64,000 nucleotides of DNA from Pseudomonadaceae bacterium (GTDB lineage: Bacteria; Pseudomonadota; Gammaproteobacteria; Pseudomonadales; Pseudomonadaceae). How positions within the stretch are numbered: position 1 is the stretch's first letter; each line of letters opens with the position of its first letter. Made by a program: the position numbers and the translations under genes. The DNA lies in the NCBI GenBank assembly GCA_900766265.1, contig CAAFUS010000006.1, forward strand, positions 1-64,000, read 5' to 3'. Positions 9,682 through 16,117 of the stretch are shown one piece after another. The notes under the pieces are model-generated. The model had not been told where the DNA came from. It saw only the letters and a program-made list of their open reading frames with translations, and did not search any database.

Positions 9682-10416
9682 ATGGCCGAGTCGACCAACG
9701 CCCGCCCGCAGAGACAGGTCAACTGCAGAGACTGCAGTCTTTCCGGTCTCTGCCTACCGCTCTCGCTCAACATGCAGGACATGGATTCGCTCGACGAGAT
9801 CGTCAAGCGCGGGCGTCCGCTGAAGAAGGGCGAAACGCTGTTCCGCCAGGGCGATACCTTCAATTCAGTGTTCGCGGTCCGCTCGGGCGCCCTGCGTACG
9901 TTCAGCGTCACGGACGGCGGCGAGGAACAGATCACCGGGTTCCATCTTCCCAGCGAACTGGTCGGCCTTTCCGGCATGGATACCGAAGCCTACCCGGTCA
10001 CCGCACAGGCGTTGGAAACCACGTCGGTCTGCGAGATTCCCTTCGAGCGCCTCGACGAGCTCAGCGTCGCCCTGCCCCAGCTACGCCGGCAGTTGATGCG
10101 CATCATGAGCCGCGAGATCCGGGACGATCAGCAGATGATGCTGCTGCTCTCGAAAAAGACCGCGGACGAACGCATCGCTACCTTTCTGGTGAACCTCTCG
10201 GCGCGCTTTTCCGCCCGAGGCTTCTCGGCCAGCCAGTTCCGCCTGTCGATGTCGCGCAACGAGATCGGCAACTACCTGGGCCTGGCGGTCGAGACGGTCT
10301 CTCGCGTGTTCACACGCTTCCAGCAAAGCGGCTTGATCGAAGCCGAAGGCAAGGAAGTCCGGATACTGGACTCCATCGGCCTGTGCGCGCTGGCCGGCGG
10401 CAACATGGATCTCTGA
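9682..10416 (+). CDS. fnrA: Fnr/Anr-family anaerobic transcription regulator
   Basis: A 244-residue CRP/FNR-family protein with the oxygen-sensing [4Fe-4S] ligands Cys15, Cys18, Cys24 (NCRDCSLSGLC) and Cys117 (SVCEIP). A cyclic-nucleotide-like beta-roll is followed by a C-terminal helix-turn-helix with SMSRNEIGNYLGLAVETVSR, whose E..SR recognition helix reads TTGAT. Length equals P. aeruginosa Anr. The start at 9682 (MAESTNARPQ) is chosen over an upstream in-frame ATG by family length. The symbol fnrA follows P. stutzeri usage; anr is equivalent. It is one nucleotide ahead of apt. Confidence 0.95.
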   Translation: MAESTNARPQRQVNCRDCSLSGLCLPLSLNMQDMDSLDEIVKRGRPLKKGETLFRQGDTFNSVFAVRSGALRTFSVTDGGEEQITGFHLPSELVGLSGMDTEAYPVTAQALETTSVCEIPFERLDELSVALPQLRRQLMRIMSREIRDDQQMMLLLSKKTADERIATFLVNLSARFSARGFSASQFRLSMSRNEIGNYLGLAVETVSRVFTRFQQSGLIEAEGKEVRILDSIGLCALAGGNMDL

Positions 10417-10417
10417 A

Positions 10418-10966
10418 ATGATCTTCGACGAATTCAGCATCAAGACCCTTATTCGCCCGGTACCGGACTTTCCCAAGCCCGGCGTCGTGTTTCGCGACAT
10501 CACGCCGCTATTCCAGTCGCCACGGGCGCTGCGCATGGTCGCCGACAGTTTCATCCAGCGCTACGTGGAGGCCGACTTCAGCCATATCGGTGCACTGGAT
10601 GCACGCGGATTCCTGCTCGGCTCGATCATCGCCTATGAACTGAACAAGCCGCTGATCCTGTTCCGCAAGCAGGGCAAGCTGCCGGCCGACGTGCTCTCGG
10701 CGTCCTACTCCACCGAATACGGCGAGGCCTACCTGGAAGTCCATGCCGACAGCCTCTGCGAAGGCGACTCGATCCTGATCTTCGACGACCTGATCGCCAC
10801 CGGCGGAACCCTTCTGGCGGCCGCCCAGCTGACCAGGCGCATGGGAGCACGCATCCACGAAGCCGCCGCGATCATCGACCTGCCGGAGCTGGGAGGCTCG
10901 CGCAAGCTGCAGGATGCCGGCATCCCGACCTTCACCCTGACCGCGTTCGCCCTGGACGACCGCTGA
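10418..10966 (+). CDS. apt: adenine phosphoribosyltransferase
   Basis: A 182-residue type I phosphoribosyltransferase that salvages adenine to AMP with PRPP. The PRPP-binding motif ILIFDDLIATGGT and the FRDITPLFQSP and LDARGFLLGS segments are diagnostic of Apt. Length is normal. It begins 1 nt after the regulator's stop codon, so it is probably co-transcribed; the same neighbour pair occurs in P. aeruginosa. Confidence 0.97.
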   Translation: MIFDEFSIKTLIRPVPDFPKPGVVFRDITPLFQSPRALRMVADSFIQRYVEADFSHIGALDARGFLLGSIIAYELNKPLILFRKQGKLPADVLSASYSTEYGEAYLEVHADSLCEGDSILIFDDLIATGGTLLAAAQLTRRMGARIHEAAAIIDLPELGGSRKLQDAGIPTFTLTAFALDDR

Positions 10967-11009
10967 GCGCACCGCGCACAGCTCGCCCCCTCCCGGAAGC
11001 CCATCCATC

Positions 11010-11618
11010 ATGCGCAAGGCGTTGATCCTGACCCTCAGCTGCGCCCTGTGGTTGCCCCTGGCAGCCCAGGCGCTGGACCGCCAGACGTTGCTCGATGAAG
11101 CCAACCTGCTGGTTCTGCCTCGCGAACGCGCCCTGCCGAAGGTAGATCTGACCGACCAGGATGGCCGGCCCTTCACCACCGACGCGTTGCAGGGGCGCTG
11201 GTCGTTGCTGTTCTTCGGCTTTACCCATTGCCCCGACGTCTGCCCAACGACCTTGGCCGACATCCGTCGTCTGTTGTCGCAACTCGAGCCTGAGGTGCGC
11301 GATCAGCTGCAGGTGATCCTGGTGAGCGCCGACCCGGCGCGCGATACCCCGGCACAGTTGAAACAGTATCTGGGTTTCTATCGCGCCGGGTTTCTCGGCC
11401 TGACCGGCGAGATGGAGCAATTGCAGCGGTTTTCCAGGGGGTTGGGGTTGCCGTTCGTGCCGGCAGGCGAGACTCAGGGCAACTACAGTGTGAGCCACAG
11501 CGGCAATCTCGCTCTTGTCGGCCCGGATGCGACGCTGCGAGGCCACCTCCGGGCGCCGCTGAAGCTGGAGGGGCTGCAACGGTCACTGCCCGAGCTGATC
11601 GGATCCGCCGATCGATAA
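11010..11618 (+). CDS. Sco1/SenC/PrrC-family copper chaperone
   Basis: A 202-residue secreted thioredoxin-fold protein. An N-terminal signal peptide (LILTLSCALWLPLAAQA) precedes the mature domain. The copper-binding pair CPDVCP (Cys74, Cys78) sits in FFGFTHCPDVCPTT, and a distal His in NYSVSHSGN is the likely third ligand. Sco proteins deliver copper to oxidase sites or reduce their thiols. Proximity to cco assembly genes suggests support of a terminal oxidase, but which one cannot be told. Its stop is 5 nt from the convergent ABC-operon gene. Confidence 0.9.
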   Translation: MRKALILTLSCALWLPLAAQALDRQTLLDEANLLVLPRERALPKVDLTDQDGRPFTTDALQGRWSLLFFGFTHCPDVCPTTLADIRRLLSQLEPEVRDQLQVILVSADPARDTPAQLKQYLGFYRAGFLGLTGEMEQLQRFSRGLGLPFVPAGETQGNYSVSHSGNLALVGPDATLRGHLRAPLKLEGLQRSLPELIGSADR

Positions 11619-11623
11619 AGGCT

Positions 11624-12328
11624 TCAGTGGCAGTCGAGGGTGTCGGCCAGGACGTAGGCCTGAAAGGCTACTTCATCGACCCACTGCTGGATAAGCTGCT
11701 CGAGACTGCCATCGTGGCGCCATGCTTCCAACCGTTCTTCCACCTGCGCCTGCAGAGTCGGGTCGCCGGCCTTCACACTCAATGTCACGCCCTCGTCCAG
11801 CGCAGGCAAGAGGCGATTGTAGCGCTGCCATTCCGGTAACGGCGCGATGTCGGCGAGCAGCCGGCTGTCCTCCACCACAGCCCGGCATTCGCCGAGCTTG
11901 AGCCCAATCAGTGCATGGGCAGCGCTGGGGTATTCACGCCGCTGACCAGCGAATCGCCTCACCACCTGCTCGCCATAAGGGCTGCCTTGGGCCACGCAGA
12001 ACGGCTGGTCGCGAAGCTGCTCCCACCGCTCGACACCACCCATGGTGGCGCTCAGGGCGGCCATCTGACTCTGGTAGAACGCGGCCCCCTGCGCCTGGGC
12101 ACCGATGACCAGATCTGCCGCTGCGCTATTGCCCAATGCCAAGGGGCGTTGCAACGACGCTGCCAGCCGTTCGGCGAGCTCCTGCTCAAAACCGCCGGGC
12201 ACCACGTCCGGAGTGCTCGCACGCAGCGCGCGGTACTCGCCGGCCAGGTCGACCTGCAGCACAGGCCCCGCCAGCGAAAGCGGCGCCATCACGCAGGCCA
12301 GCATCACCCCAAGCAACCGAGCAGCCAT
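11624..12328 (-). CDS. small periplasmic solute-binding protein (SBP_3-like) ending the ABC operon
   Basis: A 234-residue protein with a signal peptide (LLGVMLACVMAPLSLAGP) and the layout of amino-acid-type periplasmic binding proteins: an N-terminal FEQELAERLAASLQRP lobe, a central RDQPFCVAQGSPYGEQVV hinge and a C-terminal WRHDGSLEQLIQQWVDE. It starts 10 nt after the permease stop and is probably in the same transcript. A second binding protein of a different family in a NitT/TauT operon is unusual; it could act as an accessory sensor or substrate adaptor. Ligand unknown. Confidence 0.7.
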   Translation of the reverse strand: MAARLLGVMLACVMAPLSLAGPVLQVDLAGEYRALRASTPDVVPGGFEQELAERLAASLQRPLALGNSAAADLVIGAQAQGAAFYQSQMAALSATMGGVERWEQLRDQPFCVAQGSPYGEQVVRRFAGQRREYPSAAHALIGLKLGECRAVVEDSRLLADIAPLPEWQRYNRLLPALDEGVTLSVKAGDPTLQAQVEERLEAWRHDGSLEQLIQQWVDEVAFQAYVLADTLDCH

Positions 12329-12338
12329 GGTTAGGGCC

Positions 12339-13112
12339 TCAGACGTATTGGTAACGAAGCATCCGCTGCTTGAATTTCTCCAGCACGACCTGATCGATCA
12401 GGGTCGCCAGAATGGCGATGACGAGGATGTTCATCATCACGCCCACCATGTCGGCGATCTCGCCCGAATAGGCCAGCGAGCGCCCCAGACCCTGACCGAA
12501 ACCGATCAGCATCTCGGCCGAGATCAGCGCACGCCAGGCGTTACCGAATGCCAGCTGGGCGCCAGTGATCAGCTCCGGCATGACCGCCGGCAGGTAGACG
12601 CGGCGCAGGAGCTGCCAGCGGCTGGCGCCCATTACCCGGGCGGCCGACACATGCACAGGCTGGACGCTCTCCGTGGCATTCATCACTGACAGCGCCATCG
12701 GGAAGAAGGCGGCCAGCGCGACCACGACGATGATCGGCAGGTTGCCGAAGCCCATCACGATGAGGAACAACGGTACCCAGGCGATCGAGGGGATCGACTG
12801 CAGGATGACGATCGCCGAGCGCAGGATCTCGCGGAAGAAGAACAGCACGCCACCGACCAGGCCGAAGCCGATGCCGAACAGCAAGGCGAAGCTGTAACCG
12901 CTGCCCAGGCGGCTCATGCTGCCGAGCAGCCCGTCACGGAACGCCGGCTCCTGCACCGCTTCGACCAGCCGCGCGAACACGGTGGGAATGCCCGGCATCA
13001 GGAACGAAGGCAGGCTCCAGGCGGCGGCCTGCCAGATCAGGGCGATGAACAGTACCGCGAGCAGCACGGCAAGATATTTACGGGGGCCGGTAAGCCGACG
13101 AGGCTGGCTCAT
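12339..13112 (-). CDS. ABC transporter permease, NitT/TauT (SsuC/TauC) family
   Basis: A 257-residue inner-membrane permease with six predicted spans. The cytoplasmic coupling-loop signature is visible as ATESVQPVHVSAARVMGAS followed by RRVYLPAVMPELITGAQLAFGNAW, the BPD_transp_1 pattern. Its ATG overlaps the ATPase stop by 4 nt (ATGA). It pairs with the ATPase and the binding protein at 13940 to form an importer for a small anionic or sulfonate-like solute; the substrate cannot be read from sequence. Confidence 0.9.
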   Translation of the reverse strand: MSQPRRLTGPRKYLAVLLAVLFIALIWQAAAWSLPSFLMPGIPTVFARLVEAVQEPAFRDGLLGSMSRLGSGYSFALLFGIGFGLVGGVLFFFREILRSAIVILQSIPSIAWVPLFLIVMGFGNLPIIVVVALAAFFPMALSVMNATESVQPVHVSAARVMGASRWQLLRRVYLPAVMPELITGAQLAFGNAWRALISAEMLIGFGQGLGRSLAYSGEIADMVGVMMNILVIAILATLIDQVVLEKFKQRMLRYQYV

Positions 13113-13855
13113 GGGTGTTCGACCTCCGTCTTGATGCCCAACAGCTGGAGTATTTCCTTACGCTCGGCAGCGAAACCGGACAAGTCATGGCTCTTTTCGC
13201 AATGAGCGAAATCGAAAGCCTTGAGCACCTGCGCCGGGCGGTTGCTGAACACCAGGATGTGATCGGCCAGGTATAGCGCTTCGTCGACGTCGTGGGTCAC
13301 CAGCAGCACCGTCGGGCGATGTTCGTCGATGAGTTCGCCCAGTACGTCCTGCAACGCCATCCGGGTCAGCGCATCGAGGGCGCCGAACGGTTCGTCGAGC
13401 AGGAGCACCTCGGGCTTGGCGATGAAAGCGCGGGCCAGCGCGGTGCGCTGGCGCATGCCGCCGGATACCTGGTGCGGGTAGTACTTCTCGAACCCCGCCA
13501 GGTTGACCCTGGCCAGCCAGCTCTTGGCCTGCTCGAACGCCTGGCCCTTGGCGACGCCCTGAAGCTCCAGCGCCATCGCCACGTTAGCCTGCAGCGACAG
13601 CCAGGGGTAGAGCGCATGCTCCTGGAATACTAGGGTGCGTTGCGGGCTCGGCCCGGTGATGACCTTGCCGTCGGCCAGCACGCGGCCCGCCGTCGGCTGC
13701 TCGAGCCCCGCGACCAGATGCAGCAAGGTCGACTTGCCGCAACCGGAGGGGCCTACCAGGGCGACGAGTTCACCCCGGGCGATCTGGCGGGAGAAGCCCT
13801 TGATGACTTCAAGCTCGCCGAAGCGCTTGTCTACGTTTTCGAAGCTAAGCTGCAT
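13109..13855 (-). CDS. ABC transporter ATPase, NitT/TauT (SsuB/TauB) family
   Basis: A 248-residue ATP-binding subunit with Walker A GPSGCGKST near residues 36-44, Q-loop LVFQEHALYPWL, signature SGGMRQRTALARAF and Walker B VLLLDEPFGALDA. The H-loop is VTHDVDEALYLADH. It powers the permease encoded immediately downstream. An 84-nt gap with two hairpins separates it from the upstream binding-protein gene. Confidence 0.93.
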   Translation of the reverse strand: MQLSFENVDKRFGELEVIKGFSRQIARGELVALVGPSGCGKSTLLHLVAGLEQPTAGRVLADGKVITGPSPQRTLVFQEHALYPWLSLQANVAMALELQGVAKGQAFEQAKSWLARVNLAGFEKYYPHQVSGGMRQRTALARAFIAKPEVLLLDEPFGALDALTRMALQDVLGELIDEHRPTVLLVTHDVDEALYLADHILVFSNRPAQVLKAFDFAHCEKSHDLSGFAAERKEILQLLGIKTEVEHP

Positions 13856-13876
13856 AACCTTCCAAACACCATCGAA

Positions 13877-13891
13877 GCGCCGCAGCGGCGC
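13877..13891. terminator. minor GC hairpin ahead of the ABC ATPase gene
   Basis: A 6-bp stem, GCGCCG (13877-13882) with CGGCGC (13886-13891), around a CAG loop, lies just upstream of the ATPase start. It may add to the neighbouring 11-bp hairpin as a decay barrier. No T-tract. Confidence 0.3.
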
Positions 13892-13900
13892 AGGAAACGC

Positions 13901-13927
13901 GACCGCCCGGCACCGGGCCGGGCGGTC
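13901..13927 (-). terminator. 11-bp intercistronic hairpin after the ABC binding-protein gene
   Basis: The arms GACCGCCCGGC (13901-13911) and GCCGGGCGGTC (13917-13927) are perfectly complementary with a 5-nt loop. They start 12 nt after the binding-protein stop, in the transcript that continues into the ATPase. The minus-strand sequence that follows (GCGTTTCC) has only a weak T-run, so partial termination or 3'-end protection is more likely than a full stop. This is a common way to make binding protein in excess of the membrane subunits. Confidence 0.6.
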
Positions 13928-13939
13928 ATGGCGTCATGA

Positions 13940-14929
13940 TCAGAGTTCGCGTGCCTGCTGCCAGGACAGGTCGACGATGGCGCTGGTATCGAACGGCTTG
14001 CCGTCGCGAGTCTTGAGCGAGCCCTGCAGCTGCAGGATGTCGGCCAGCTCCTGGATGCGGGCCAGGTCATCGCCGTCCAGCTTCGCGCTGAAGGTCTGGG
14101 TGGCGATGGCTTCCTCGATCACCACCTCGCGCGGCAGCTCACCGCGCTGCAGCGTCTTGAGCGTCGGCTCGGCGATGAAATAGTTGGCGATCAGCTTGGC
14201 CGCTTTGGCAGGCTGGTTTTCCAGCATCTCGATTGCCTCACGCTGGGCATCGAGACTCTTCCACACGGCGTCCTTGCGCTTGGCAAGCGTGTCGCCGGAG
14301 GTGATCACCACCATGCAGGGGAACGGCCAGACCTCGCCGATCTCGTAGATCTGGCGAACCGGCGCAACCAACTGTGCGATGCGGTCATAGGGCTCGAACA
14401 GGAACGCTGCGTCGACCCGGCCGGAGACCAGCGATTGCACCGCGACCGCGGGGCTCACGCCGAGCACGTTGACGTCGCCCGGCTGCAGGTTGGCGTCGCG
14501 AAAGGTCACGCCGCGCAGAACGGTATCGGCGGTGCTGCCTTCCTTCTGGGAGGCCAGGCTGTGACCTTTGAGGTCGGCCACTTCCTTGATGTCGGTCGCT
14601 TCGCGCGCCACGATGGAGTGATAGCCCTGCTGCGCACCGCCGACCACCTTGAGGTCCGCGCCCTTTGAGGCCCAGGCGACTGCATTGGTGAAGCCCAGCA
14701 CGCCGGTATCGAGCTGACCTCCGACGATGGCCTTGATCAGGTCGGTACCCGAACTGAACTCAATCAGTTCGACATCCAGACCGTGCTTCTTATAAAGCCC
14801 GGCTTCATGGGCAACCATGGCCTGGGCATCGTCCATGACGCGGATGTATCCGACCTTGAATTTCTCCTGGGCCTGAGCAAAGGCGCTGATCAACAGCAGC
14901 GCCGGAACCAACCAATTTCGAGCTTTCAT
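13940..14929 (-). CDS. ABC transporter substrate-binding protein, NMT1/SsuA-like
   Basis: A 329-residue periplasmic binding protein with a signal peptide (LVPALLLISAFAQAQ). The NMT1/TauT-type core has EKFKVGYIRVMDD, YKKHGLDVELIEFSSGTD and AVQSLVSGRVDAAFLFEPY. The start at 14929 (MKARNWLVPA) is taken because it begins the signal peptide; the longer frame adds 11 residues with no such feature. First gene of the operon, downstream of repeated GGTTAT motifs. Relatives bind taurine, sulfonates, nitrate, thiamin precursors or aromatics, so the ligand is open. Confidence 0.88.
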   Translation of the reverse strand: MKARNWLVPALLLISAFAQAQEKFKVGYIRVMDDAQAMVAHEAGLYKKHGLDVELIEFSSGTDLIKAIVGGQLDTGVLGFTNAVAWASKGADLKVVGGAQQGYHSIVAREATDIKEVADLKGHSLASQKEGSTADTVLRGVTFRDANLQPGDVNVLGVSPAVAVQSLVSGRVDAAFLFEPYDRIAQLVAPVRQIYEIGEVWPFPCMVVITSGDTLAKRKDAVWKSLDAQREAIEMLENQPAKAAKLIANYFIAEPTLKTLQRGELPREVVIEEAIATQTFSAKLDGDDLARIQELADILQLQGSLKTRDGKPFDTSAIVDLSWQQAREL

Positions 14930-14962
14930 CAGTAAACCTCCAACGTCGGCAGACCGGTGCAT

Positions 14963-14999
14963 ATAACCGGAAACATGCAGGTTATTCTTTTAGGTTATT
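14963..14999 (-). promoter_or_regulatory. three GGTTAT/ATAACC elements upstream of the ABC operon
   Basis: AGGTTATT occurs twice as a direct repeat (14979-14986 and 14992-14999, 13-nt period), and ATAACC at 14963-14968 forms an inverted repeat with the GGTTAT at 14980-14985 (11-nt spacer). They lie 34-70 nt before the binding-protein ATG, where a repressor or activator would act. The region is visibly A+T-richer than its surroundings and also holds TATAAT-like sequence. No regulator gene is adjacent, so the factor is unknown. Confidence 0.5.
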
Positions 15000-15080
15000 T
15001 ACAAAAGGGAGATTATAACTTTACACGAATGCCCTGACGGCCGTCATCCATGCGCAGCCAGCATTTCGCCACCCGTCGTG

Positions 15081-15680
15081 CTACAGGCTGATCGGTTTGC
15101 GCCCTGCCAGGGCGTGGGCCAGGGTGCCGCCGTCCACCAGATCGAGCTCGCCGCCAAGCGGTACGCCGTGCGCGATGCGGCTGACTGCCAGGCCTTTGGG
15201 AGCGAGCATCTGGGCGATGTAATGGCTGGTCGCCTCGCCTTCCACGGTGGGATTGGTGGCCAGAATCACTTCGGAAAAGGTGGCATTGGCAACACGATCG
15301 AGCAGCTCTGGAATGCCGATGGCCTCCGGCCCAAGGCCGTCGAGGGGCGAAAGATGCCCCTTGAGCACGAAATAGCGGCCGCGAAAGCCGGTCTGCTCGA
15401 CGGCGAACACATCCATGGGGCTCTGCACGACGCACAACAGGCTGTCGTCACGCCGGGGATCGGCGCATTGCGGGCAGAGTTCTTCTTCGCTCAGGGTGCG
15501 GCACTGGCGGCAGTAACCCACGCCCTCCATCGCCCTCGACAAGGCCTGGGCGAGCCGCAGGCCGCCGCTACGGTCGCGCTCGAGCATCTGCAGCGCCATG
15601 CGCTGGGCGCTCTTCTGGCCGACGCCGGGCAAGATGCGCAATGCGTCGATGAGTTGCCGAATCAGGGGGCTGAAGCTCAT
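15081..15680 (-). CDS. recR: recombination mediator protein RecR
   Basis: A 199-residue protein that with RecF/RecO loads RecA at gaps. It has an N-terminal helix-hairpin-helix (LRILPGVGQKSAQRMALQML), a C4 zinc finger (CRQCRTLSEEELCPQC), a Toprim domain (LLCVVQSPMDVFAVEQ) and the C-terminal VSRIAHGVPLGGELDLVD motif. Length is typical. It is the last gene of the dnaX-ybaB-recR order common in gammaproteobacteria; the 90-nt spacer to ybaB carries a long inverted repeat. Confidence 0.97.
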   Translation of the reverse strand: MSFSPLIRQLIDALRILPGVGQKSAQRMALQMLERDRSGGLRLAQALSRAMEGVGYCRQCRTLSEEELCPQCADPRRDDSLLCVVQSPMDVFAVEQTGFRGRYFVLKGHLSPLDGLGPEAIGIPELLDRVANATFSEVILATNPTVEGEATSHYIAQMLAPKGLAVSRIAHGVPLGGELDLVDGGTLAHALAGRKPISL

Positions 15681-15710
15681 GTAAATCTCAAAGCTGGGGC
15701 GCTGGGGAGG

Positions 15711-15763
15711 AGAGCTGGAAGCTGAGCGCCGACCTTCGTTCCGGCTTCAGGCTTCCAGCTTCA
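15711..15763. repeat. GCTGGAAGC/GCTTCCAGC inverted repeat between ybaB and recR
   Basis: The left arm AGCTGGAAGCTGA (15713-15725) is complementary to TCAGGCTTCCAGCT (15747-15760) with one bulged base. A GC-rich central loop lies between. The GAAGCTGGAAGC vocabulary resembles short repeats scattered in intergenic regions of fluorescent and stutzeri-group pseudomonads, from memory and not verified here. Within the dnaX-ybaB-recR transcript it would fold into a long hairpin. Confidence 0.55.
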
Positions 15764-15770
15764 ACCGCTT

Positions 15771-16097
15771 TTAGAACGGCATCTTGAACCCGGGGGGCAA
15801 CTGCATCCCGGCGGTCATGCCCGCCATTTTCTCCTGGCTGTTCTGCTCGATCTTTCGCACCGCGTCGTTCACCGCTGCGGCGACCAGGTCCTCAAGGATC
15901 TCCTTGTCCTCCTGCATCAGACTGTCGTCAAGGCTGACGCGCTTGACGTCGTGACGACCATTCATCACGACGCTGACCAGGCCGGCACCGGACTGACCGG
16001 TGACCTCGGCGTTCGCCAGCTCTTCCTGCATCTTCTGCATCTTTTCCTGCATCTGCTGCGCCTGCTTCATCAGGCCGGCCATGCCACCTTTCATCAT
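15771..16097 (-). CDS. ybaB: YbaB/EbfC-family nucleoid-associated protein
   Basis: A 108-residue, Met/Gln-rich helical protein (GLMKQAQQMQEKMQKMQEEL) with the family core VSVVMNGRHDVKRVSLD and a flexible MQLPPGFKMPF tail. YbaB proteins are dimeric DNA-binding proteins; the gene is almost always between dnaX and recR, as here. The ATG at 16097 is preferred over the GTG at 16106, because GAGGTGAT, which contains that GTG, is then a well-spaced ribosome site. Confidence 0.95.
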   Translation of the reverse strand: MMKGGMAGLMKQAQQMQEKMQKMQEELANAEVTGQSGAGLVSVVMNGRHDVKRVSLDDSLMQEDKEILEDLVAAAVNDAVRKIEQNSQEKMAGMTAGMQLPPGFKMPF

Positions 16098-16117
16098 GGG
16101 TATCACCTCGGAATCAA

